From positions 1-55,299 of IMG/VR virus record IMGVR_UViG_3300027822_000016: 55,299 nt of DNA, one strand, 5' to 3'. The DNA comes from a virus. The notes under the pieces are model-generated. The model saw only the letters and a list, made by a program, of their open reading frames with translations, did not search any database and was not told the origin of the DNA. Both the position numbers and the translations under genes were made by a program. Shown here in pieces: positions 45,717 to 52,875 of this stretch (position 1 is its first letter; every line of letters starts with the position of its first letter).

Positions 45717-45807
45717 ACTTTGGCCCCATTTCGTGAAATTTCACAGGAAATTGCACATCCGTCATTGTCGTTACTCCGTCAACACATTTATTACGTAGTA
45801 TAGTTGT

Positions 45808-46396
45808 GCAATTTCATCCACGCCATCTAGAATTTTTGACCGTGAAATTTCACGAGCTAATTTCATGAGCAATTTCACGAGCCAATTTCATGAGCAATTT
45901 CACGAGCCAATTTCATGAGCAATTTCACGAGCTGATTTCACAAGGCAATTTCACGAGCTGATTTCATGAGTAATTTCACGAGCTGATTTCACAAGACGAT
46001 TTCATGAGCAATTTCACAAGGCAATTTCACAGGCAATTTCACAAGGCAATTTCACAGGCAATTTCACAGGCAATTTCACGAGCAATTTCACTAGCCAATT
46101 TCACAAGGCAATTTCACGAGCTGATTTCATGAGCAATTTCACGAGCTGATTTCACAAGGCAATTTCATGAGCAATTTCACGAGCAATTTCATGAGCAATT
46201 TCACGAGCAATTTCATGAGCAATTTCACAAGACGATTTCATGAGCAATTTCACGAGCAATTTCACAGGCAATTTCACTAGCCAATTTCATGAGCAATTTC
46301 ACTAGCCAATTTCATGAGCAATTTCACTAGCCAATTTCATGAGCAATTTCATGAGCAATTTCATGAGCAATTTCACTAGGCAATTTCATGAGCAAA
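45808..46396. repeat. about 45-unit short tandem repeat array, core ATTTCA(C/T)
   Basis: The array consists of units of 12 or 13 bases, each ATTTCA followed by C or T and a variable filler (ACGAGC, ATGAGC, ACAGGC, ACAAGG, ACTAGC), mostly preceded by GCA. I count about 45 units. The unequal lengths mean it is not a coding repeat, and open frames over it are meaningless. It lies upstream of the replication-relaxation gene and directly downstream of the ATPase gene, whose last codons continue the same word. It resembles a dense protein-binding locus such as a plasmid transfer or partition site. Confidence 0.9.
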
Positions 46397-46398
46397 TT

Positions 46399-49254
46399 TC
46401 ACAACATATAAAAGGGGAGGCCGTCCCCGCCCGCAATTGTCTCTTCCTCGCTACCATCTGCAACTGCACAATCCATCGTGGAATCTTCCACTACAACAGC
46501 ACTGTCATCTGCAATTTCATCTGCGATTTCATCTGCGATTTCATCTGCAATTTCATCCAAATCAAAATCGATGATCCGTTGCACAAGAGTTTTTTGGTGT
46601 CGTGCAACTGTCTCAAATGACACGCCTTCGTCATCCCGTAATACCGGATAAGGCAATTCTCCCGGTTCTCCGAGTATTGCTTTTGCGTCCAGTCCATGCA
46701 GTAGGTGGTGCTGTAGTGGATTCGCCTGGTGGGGCGAACGTGCAACTGCACACATCTGATACTGCAACCCAGTGAGTGGTATGTGGTCGGGGACGAGCAA
46801 TTTTCTCCGAAATTTATCTGCGTCATCCTGCGTGTTGAATGCGACCTGCAGCAAACTTGCATTCGCCAGTACAACGTCTTCTATTCCATAGGGGAGTTGC
46901 CCAAAATTTTGTGCAGCGAAAATGAGGGGCATATTGCTCTTGCGCCCTTGGGTCAGAAGGAGATTTATGGAGTCTCGGAATGCCCCGATAAATGAAGGTG
47001 CCTCATCCATAATAATGAGATGTGGTGGGTGTTCTCTGGCGTCCGCCATGTCAGCCCGGCCGTACACTGATTGCCGCAGGTACGCTGCAATAAATGCGCC
47101 GAAAATGTTTCCAACATGCTGGTCTTTTCCCGTGCGAAGTTGAATGAGCGTGATTTTCCCGCGTCCGACATCCATTTGCGGGGACCATCGAGTTTTTGAC
47201 GATCCCAACATGGTGTACATCGTGTCGTCTACTTTTGCGCTGTCGATGATCTCAAGCGGACCTTCGACAGAACTCCGCTGCACCCTTTCCCAATCTCCTG
47301 CGATGTTTTCCGGCAGAAGAGAGACGATTTTCTCCTGGAATGCAATTGATTTTGGGTCTTCTCGGACCATCGTGGCGAGTTGGAATACTGTGGTTTGGAT
47401 GTCTTCCGGCAAGCGGCTGTTTGCCACTACCAGTGAGGTGATGAGTACTTTGAGTACTCGCCTGATTTTAGGGGCATTGTCCGTCCTCCACTCACCGGCA
47501 GAACAAAGCGCACTGAACGCACCACTCGCGATGTTATCCACCTGTCCCCTTTTTGCACCCTTCGGCACGAATAGAGGATTCATCGGCTTCTGTAACGACC
47601 CCTCCTCTTTATTGTCCATGTCAATAACATGGAGTCGTTCGCGCATGTGCGCGCGTGCATCTGGGCCATCACAATCCTGGAGGTAGTAGTTCAGAAGTTT
47701 CGCTGTTTGTGCATCAGGCACGATAATTGTTGCGGATGCGTCCTCCCGAGAAGAGAGATACGTCACAACAGCGGACACAAGCGCACTTGTTTTCCCCCCA
47801 CCAGAAGGGGCCACAAGCATCCAAGCAACAAAATCCTGCAAATCCGCAGCTTTTCTCTGCCCATCAATCTCCCCAATAGGGAGAGCGTACCGGGGATTTT
47901 CACTGTCCCAATCCGGTAGGGAATTTTCGTCTCTCCCCTGGCCTGCAATTTCAGTGAGCGTGACCTTATTTATAGGGGGCAAAAAGAGCGGGGTGAGCGG
48001 TCCGATTGCCATTGTCCACGCGCGTTGTTTGTCGATTTTCGCTGTCTTCATACTGGTGTCGAATCGTCGAGCAGCGGTGGCCCCGGATGAGTGGCTACGT
48101 TCTTGGAGGATGTTTTGTCCGGAATCCAACGCCAGTCGAAGAGCGGCGCTGATGTTTGTGGCGATTTGTTGTGCGCGTGTTTCGGTTGCCGCCACAGAAG
48201 CGATACTTATGTCGCATACTCCTATGGGGTCGGTATTTGTGAGCTGTGCGCCTGCATCGCGGGCGGCTTTGCGAAATTTTTCTGCGTCTCCCTGGTCGAC
48301 TGGCCCAACATCCACTACGACCCACACAGCGTCGGTGTCGGAAAAGTTTTTCGCCGCTTTCTCAATCTGGACGTGTGGGTCTTGTATGGTGATGGATTCC
48401 AGTGCGCCAACGAAACTGTTGCTACGGCGTTGTGGATGGAAACTCGCCCGTGCGACGCCTACGTTTGCGTTTTTGTGTGGCCAGTCTTCGAGGACTCTCC
48501 CTGATTCTCGTCGTACCTGTATCCCTTTTGGCATTTGTGCGGCAAAAACTTCTTCCATGTCGCTTGTCACCTGGACATAAATAGAAAGTGCGTCTCTCCT
48601 TACCTGCGTGATCCCACGTACGACAGTATTCGTTTCCCCTGCTCGTAGTACCGCCAATCCCAAAACTTTGCTCGCCTCTTCCAGTGGAAGGACGTCAAAG
48701 TCGCTTTCCGGGAGGAGTTGTAAAGTGACGATTTCTTCTTTCGGATTTTTCCCTCGCCAAAACATGGCCACTGCGTCCCTCAGGTCAAATTCTTTCCCGC
48801 TCCGTACACGAGTCAATAACACCGCTATGGAGTACACAACGAGCAAAAAAATGGTCAGGATGATACAGACTGCGCCCCAGAAGAGTATGAGAAAAAGAGT
48901 TCGGTGCAGTGTCCATGCGATCATAAAAAAGACCAGTGCGTAAAACCCGCACACCCACAACATGGCCAAAAGAGAATTCAAACCGGAAGCCAAAAGCGTC
49001 TGCAAAAGAAACAGTCCGTAGACGAACGATGCGATCGTCGACGCCCACGTCACCGACCAGCGCACACTCGTGCCGGATGAGAGCATTGCCAGGAAAATGG
49101 GCACCCAAATAGAAATGGGCACATAGAGCCATACCTTTATAGGCACACTAGGTACAACCACTCGCTCATTACCATCTCCATCATTTGACAAAGATCGCAG
49201 CAAGCGAATGTTTGCAACGTTTTCGAGTAGTTCTTTAAGATCGAGGAGAGCCAT
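46399..49254 (-). CDS. membrane-anchored FtsK/HerA/VirD4-type DNA-translocating ATPase
   Basis: A 951-residue protein. Residues 30-150 include four or five membrane segments (WVPIFLAMLSSGTSVRW, ALVFFMIAWTLHRTLFLILF). The Walker A VAPSGGGKTSAL is near 485, Walker B HLIIMDEAPSF near 748, and GRKSNMPLIFAAQNFGQLPY follows as the sensor-like segment. Middle parts with IASVAATETRAQQIATN resemble conjugative ATPases. The C-terminus holds four DEIA repeats encoded by the array word. Hexameric enzymes of this superfamily pump DNA across membranes. Whether it belongs to the FtsK/TraB or to the VirD4 branch cannot be settled by eye. Confidence 0.8.
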   Translation of the reverse strand: MALLDLKELLENVANIRLLRSLSNDGDGNERVVVPSVPIKVWLYVPISIWVPIFLAMLSSGTSVRWSVTWASTIASFVYGLFLLQTLLASGLNSLLAMLWVCGFYALVFFMIAWTLHRTLFLILFWGAVCIILTIFLLVVYSIAVLLTRVRSGKEFDLRDAVAMFWRGKNPKEEIVTLQLLPESDFDVLPLEEASKVLGLAVLRAGETNTVVRGITQVRRDALSIYVQVTSDMEEVFAAQMPKGIQVRRESGRVLEDWPHKNANVGVARASFHPQRRSNSFVGALESITIQDPHVQIEKAAKNFSDTDAVWVVVDVGPVDQGDAEKFRKAARDAGAQLTNTDPIGVCDISIASVAATETRAQQIATNISAALRLALDSGQNILQERSHSSGATAARRFDTSMKTAKIDKQRAWTMAIGPLTPLFLPPINKVTLTEIAGQGRDENSLPDWDSENPRYALPIGEIDGQRKAADLQDFVAWMLVAPSGGGKTSALVSAVVTYLSSREDASATIIVPDAQTAKLLNYYLQDCDGPDARAHMRERLHVIDMDNKEEGSLQKPMNPLFVPKGAKRGQVDNIASGAFSALCSAGEWRTDNAPKIRRVLKVLITSLVVANSRLPEDIQTTVFQLATMVREDPKSIAFQEKIVSLLPENIAGDWERVQRSSVEGPLEIIDSAKVDDTMYTMLGSSKTRWSPQMDVGRGKITLIQLRTGKDQHVGNIFGAFIAAYLRQSVYGRADMADAREHPPHLIIMDEAPSFIGAFRDSINLLLTQGRKSNMPLIFAAQNFGQLPYGIEDVVLANASLLQVAFNTQDDADKFRRKLLVPDHIPLTGLQYQMCAVARSPHQANPLQHHLLHGLDAKAILGEPGELPYPVLRDDEGVSFETVARHQKTLVQRIIDFDLDEIADEIADEIADEIADDSAVVVEDSTMDCAVADGSEEETIAGGDGLPFYML

Positions 49255-49257
49255 GTT

Positions 49258-49722
49258 TCAACTCCCGTGACGTTCGTCCGCGGCCTTACCCAGCTGAGCC
49301 AGTGCAGTGAGAGCGATTTGGTCCTGGGGATTTGCAGCGAGCATGCTATTGATCCGAGTTTCCAGCTCTTCTGGGGTCGCGCCATGCATGAGCAGCTGCG
49401 TTGCCATATTGATGACAGCCGGATCGTATTTGCTGAGAGGTTTCGGTGGAGTGCCAAAATGCAGCTCCACCGAACCTTTTGCGCCTTTTGCATTCACGAA
49501 CAGATATTTCGGCATGCGTGTTGTTTGACTGTTGTCAATGGCGACATGCCGACTGGTGTCCGTGTGCGTGCTGGCGTTGACACTGACCTCGCCGATATCA
49601 GTGTCAACGACATTCGTATTTTCCATGTGTGTGCTTTCTTCTGGCGGTTTTTTTCTGTGAAAAAATTCCAGGTAAATGAGGAACGCCAAGGTGGAGAGCC
49701 AGAGAATTTCAAGCCCTGTCAT
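49258..49722 (-). CDS. membrane-anchored protein of transfer-like module
   Basis: The 154-residue protein has an N-terminal membrane helix (LEILWLSTLAFLIYLEFF), a polar linker rich in Thr, Asp and Asn, a strand region KYLFVNAKGAKGSVELHFG and a helical C-terminus. It ends three bases before the ATPase ATG, so it may act with the ATPase at the membrane. No family recognised. Confidence 0.6.
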   Translation of the reverse strand: MTGLEILWLSTLAFLIYLEFFHRKKPPEESTHMENTNVVDTDIGEVSVNASTHTDTSRHVAIDNSQTTRMPKYLFVNAKGAKGSVELHFGTPPKPLSKYDPAVINMATQLLMHGATPEELETRINSMLAANPQDQIALTALAQLGKAADERHGS

Positions 49723-50053
49723 GCTCCACCCGGCCGGAAAGCGCCTTCGCCTTCGACTTTTCGATTTTTACCTCTGCCCGTGTTTTCGACGGACTCACGC
49801 ATTGTGCGTGGAATGCGTCATTTGTGAGCACGTCGATGACGTGACGAACTCGAGAAATTGCTTGCACAGCAACGTACATGAGAGTGACGCAAAGGAAAAA
49901 GAGTGCGTCAATCCCCTGGTAGCCGCTTCGGTAGACGCCAATGACCCCGGAGAGAAACGCTCCTGCTTCTAGCATGGCGAGAAAAGTGTTTCTTCGCAGC
50001 CATCCCGCTGGGAGTTGGTCAAGTTTCTCTGAAATGTCCTTGTACCACTTCAT
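49709..50053 (-). CDS. 114-residue membrane protein
   Basis: ATG 50053 (MKWYKDISEKLDQLPAG) follows AGGAAGGGAAC; a longer frame from 50131 lies in the leader. Two membrane segments lie at about 24-43 and 50-68. The C-terminus is basic (KVEKSKAK-like). It is the first gene of the transfer-like operon and overlaps the next by 14 nt. Function unknown. Confidence 0.6.
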   Translation of the reverse strand: MKWYKDISEKLDQLPAGWLRRNTFLAMLEAGAFLSGVIGVYRSGYQGIDALFFLCVTLMYVAVQAISRVRHVIDVLTNDAFHAQCVSPSKTRAEVKIEKSKAKALSGRVEHDRA

Positions 50054-50081
50054 TTTTGTTCCCTTCCTATAGAAAAACGGA

Positions 50082-50108
50082 AGGGTACGGAAATAAATCC
50101 CGTACCCT
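50082..50108 (-). terminator. hairpin between DNA polymerase and transfer-like operon
   Basis: AGGGTACGG/CCGTACCCT stem with a nine-base loop and TTCCGTTTTTC following. It may terminate the polymerase transcript or attenuate the next operon. Confidence 0.6.
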
Positions 50109-50114
50109 ATAAAT

Positions 50115-50143
50115 ATTTTACCCGATCGCATATTTAATTGCCA
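50115..50143 (-). promoter_or_regulatory. promoter of transfer-like operon
   Basis: TGGCAA, 17 bases, TAAAAT on the minus strand, upstream of the hairpin at 50082-50108. Confidence 0.5.
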
Positions 50144-50149
50144 GATATA

Positions 50150-52048
50150 TTATTTCCCCCACCTGGAAAGACCAGTCGCAGCATCCAAATAGACCTTTGT
50201 ATCGACAACAATAGGCACACCAAAAAAATGTCCCTCCCCACGCATTGCCTCCGCAAACAACTGTCTCATCTCCTCCACATCCGCACGGTCAACACACACA
50301 ACAGTCTCGTCGTGAATCAAATCCCAAATATGTCCAGCTATGCCCATCTCCAACATTCTCAACACCGCTCTCGCAAGCAGCTCCCTCGCAGTCGACTGCA
50401 CAACATAATTCAAATTCCTGTAGGTCGCCAGCTCCCCATTCTCCTGGCGAGACACAGGAATTTTTCTCCCGACAAACGTCTCCACGTAATCAGTGAATCG
50501 TGAAAGTACATCCCTGAACTCTTTCGCCTTCGGATAACTCCGCCAAAACCCTTGTACCATTTTCTGTGCCTCATCCATGCCACACCCTGCACGTACATTG
50601 ACCGCATTTGCTCCTCCGCCGTACACAACCATAAAATTAACAATTTTTGCCAATTTTCGGTCGCAGCCAATGAGATCTCTCGTTTGCTGGTGAAGATCCC
50701 CGCCCCGGTCATACACATCAAGCATTCGTGGCTCGCGAGCAAGACTCCCAAGCACACGCAACTCAACCTGCGAAAAATCGAAACCGATAATCACCTGGTC
50801 ATCATTGTGAGGAAGAAACAGCCTCCGTAGCTTCGGGTCGACATTCATGACATTCGGATCTGCGGCACTCAACCTCCCCGTTATTGCACCGACAACGTGG
50901 AAAGTCGGATGCACAAACCCATTACCGTCCACCCGTTCCAAATATCCTTTTGTGGAGGTAAGAGCATTCACCTCCTCGACAACCTGCAGATACAGGCGCA
51001 CAAACTCTCTCCCTTTTGCATCCAACGGTTGCTGCCGAAGAAGCGGAACATCTTTTTTATTAAAACTGACCCGACCTGTCTCTGTCATCGGATACGTGTC
51101 AGTGTCCAGGCCGTGCTCAATAATCCACTCCCCCAGTCGTTGGCGCTGCTTATAGTCATACCCAGTAACATGTTTGATGCCCACGTTCAAGGGGACAATT
51201 CTAGCGTTACACTCCTCGTACACTTTCTCTGCCTGCGGAATATCAAGACGCATCCCCCGATGACGCATCCCCACTGTCACCGCATTCAGAGAATTCGCGT
51301 CCGCTTTGAGCAGCGCATTCGGTGCCCCCGTCTCCGCACACAGCCTATCGAGTATCCTCCGCACCGCGATAGCGTCCATACCTGCATAGATGAGGTACCG
51401 CTCGTTGTCCAGAGAGATGTTCGCCCATCCCCACGACTCTGCTTTTTTCGATGCCTTCTTGAATCCCGCTTCTCGACGACCAATGTCAGAAAGCTCCGTC
51501 TTCAGGCAGTCCGCCAGATTTCCGAGCTGGGGCATTCCGTAGCATGTGGCAATATGTTTGAGGTCATATTTTGAAAATTGCCTGCCTTTTTTTGTCCAGT
51601 ACAGGAAACTTTGTTCGCTGTTCATCCTGGCGATGACGTGTGTGTTCCAGTTTCTTGCGCTTATGTCGATTCCGAGACCGGCTTGTAGGGCATGGACGTC
51701 TGCGTCGGTATGCGAGCAAAATTGGTTGCGTTCGTCCTGTAAAAATGCTGATACGATCGACATTTGGTAGGGATCGTTCGTTCGGAAAACCCACGCGTCG
51801 GTTTTACTCCCTATCTGCACCAGGCGGAGCGAGAAATCTGGTGCCCAGAATGATCCTTGTTCTTCGGGGATGGCGAATTCTGTGTCGAGTCCCCACATGG
51901 GGTGTTTTTCTGTCGTCCGAGAGAATTTTTCCCATTCCGGCAGCCATTCTCGTGTGCCATGTTCGGGGGCATGGACGTGTACAGTTTCGCCTCCGAGGGA
52001 TGTTTCCCATGTTCGGACATATCCTTTTTTTAAAGTGCTGTTCGGCAT
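50150..52048 (-). CDS. DNA polymerase, family A
   Basis: A 632-residue replicative polymerase. The 3'-5' exonuclease residues are intact: GLDTEFAIP near 55, HTDADVHALQ and YAGMDAIAV. The polymerase shows motif A IIGFDFSQVELRVLG near 424, motif B KLAKIVNFMVVYGGG near 470 and motif C LIHDETVVCVD near 578. There is no 5' nuclease domain, as is common in phage enzymes. It should copy the phage genome with the helicases encoded here. AGAGG precedes the ATG. Confidence 0.92.
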   Translation of the reverse strand: MPNSTLKKGYVRTWETSLGGETVHVHAPEHGTREWLPEWEKFSRTTEKHPMWGLDTEFAIPEEQGSFWAPDFSLRLVQIGSKTDAWVFRTNDPYQMSIVSAFLQDERNQFCSHTDADVHALQAGLGIDISARNWNTHVIARMNSEQSFLYWTKKGRQFSKYDLKHIATCYGMPQLGNLADCLKTELSDIGRREAGFKKASKKAESWGWANISLDNERYLIYAGMDAIAVRRILDRLCAETGAPNALLKADANSLNAVTVGMRHRGMRLDIPQAEKVYEECNARIVPLNVGIKHVTGYDYKQRQRLGEWIIEHGLDTDTYPMTETGRVSFNKKDVPLLRQQPLDAKGREFVRLYLQVVEEVNALTSTKGYLERVDGNGFVHPTFHVVGAITGRLSAADPNVMNVDPKLRRLFLPHNDDQVIIGFDFSQVELRVLGSLAREPRMLDVYDRGGDLHQQTRDLIGCDRKLAKIVNFMVVYGGGANAVNVRAGCGMDEAQKMVQGFWRSYPKAKEFRDVLSRFTDYVETFVGRKIPVSRQENGELATYRNLNYVVQSTARELLARAVLRMLEMGIAGHIWDLIHDETVVCVDRADVEEMRQLFAEAMRGEGHFFGVPIVVDTKVYLDAATGLSRWGK

Positions 52049-52102
52049 TTCCGGCTATCCTCTGTACTGTCGTCTGTGACGGATGATCGCGAGATCAAGG
52101 AC

Positions 52103-52141
52103 AGAGTCCCACTCTTTTTATGCGTTCGGGAGTGGGACTCT
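52103..52141 (-). terminator. terminator after 52197-52802
   Basis: A 12-bp perfect stem AGAGTCCCACTC and complement, lying between this gene and the polymerase. A T-run is present only in part, so read-through may feed the polymerase. Confidence 0.7.
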
Positions 52142-52196
52142 TCTTTTCCTGGATTATTGGTGTTCGCTACACTAACAGTGTCATATGAAACGTTTG

Positions 52197-52802
52197 TCAC
52201 ACGATGATGTTTCCTTTTGGACATAGTTTGCTCGCGTGCCGCTGCCAGTAAAATTCCAGATTTACACAGACTGCCTGCGCAAATATCCTCTTTGGGTAGG
52301 TAATGTTTTGTTCGAGGAACGCTTGGTAGCAGAGGAGGAGCACCACTTCCATTGCGATGCTCACAGGACATCCGTCCAGCATGACGGATTCGTGCAACGT
52401 GCGCTTGAATGCTTGTTTTGCGGACAGTAGTTCTTGTGCTCTTTGTACCTCATAAGGGTAATCCCAATCCCCCCCTTCGTGTGCGCACAAACTGTACACT
52501 GTTTGCGCAACTGCGGAGGTAAAGTATACGATCTTGTCCACTGCTGGAATTCCCTGGAGATCCTGCACTATTTGGGGGATGTTCCCCATCTCCAGTGTGG
52601 AATTTTCTTTCGCTGTCGACATGGCGTCTGTCATGTGTCGGGATTGTTCGGTATTCATATTTTCTGAGATATTATGTATGTACTCTTTACGTACATCGTG
52701 CCAGTTCACAAGTGGCAGACATGTACGAAAGTAGTCTTCTTCTGAAGCCAGTTTGTGGGATTGTAGTTCCTCTGGCAGTAGGTCATTGTACGCTGCCCGC
52801 AT
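52197..52802 (-). CDS. 201-residue helical protein, unknown function
   Basis: Begins MRAAYNDLLPEELQSHKLAS; mainly helical with AVAQTVYSLCAHEGGDWDYP and SIAMEVVLLLCYQAFLEQNI. No family recognised. A strong AAGGAG precedes the ATG. Its promoter starts immediately after the tail operon ends, so it is probably an early or replication-associated gene. Confidence 0.6.
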   Translation of the reverse strand: MRAAYNDLLPEELQSHKLASEEDYFRTCLPLVNWHDVRKEYIHNISENMNTEQSRHMTDAMSTAKENSTLEMGNIPQIVQDLQGIPAVDKIVYFTSAVAQTVYSLCAHEGGDWDYPYEVQRAQELLSAKQAFKRTLHESVMLDGCPVSIAMEVVLLLCYQAFLEQNITYPKRIFAQAVCVNLEFYWQRHASKLCPKGNIIV

Positions 52803-52831
52803 TTTTTACTCCTTACCAACTCTATTCTTTT

Positions 52832-52860
52832 ATTGTATCACAAATTATAAGTGCCCACAA
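52832..52860 (-). promoter_or_regulatory. promoter for 52197-52802
   Basis: TTGTGG, 17 bases, TACAAT on the minus strand, about 30 bases ahead of the ATG. Confidence 0.6.
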
Positions 52861-52875
52861 TCCAGCTTCCTCGCC

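Noticed and set aside
45808-46396. CRISPR array
   Set aside because: Units are 12-13 bases with no unique spacers, and no cas genes are present; the Cas4-like nuclease at 20 kb is an ordinary phage nuclease family.
46339-46620. Rightward frame with repeated MSNF units over the repeat array
   Set aside because: The units are a translation of the 12-nt parts of the array; unit lengths are irregular elsewhere and there is no ribosome binding site. It also opposes the ATPase gene.
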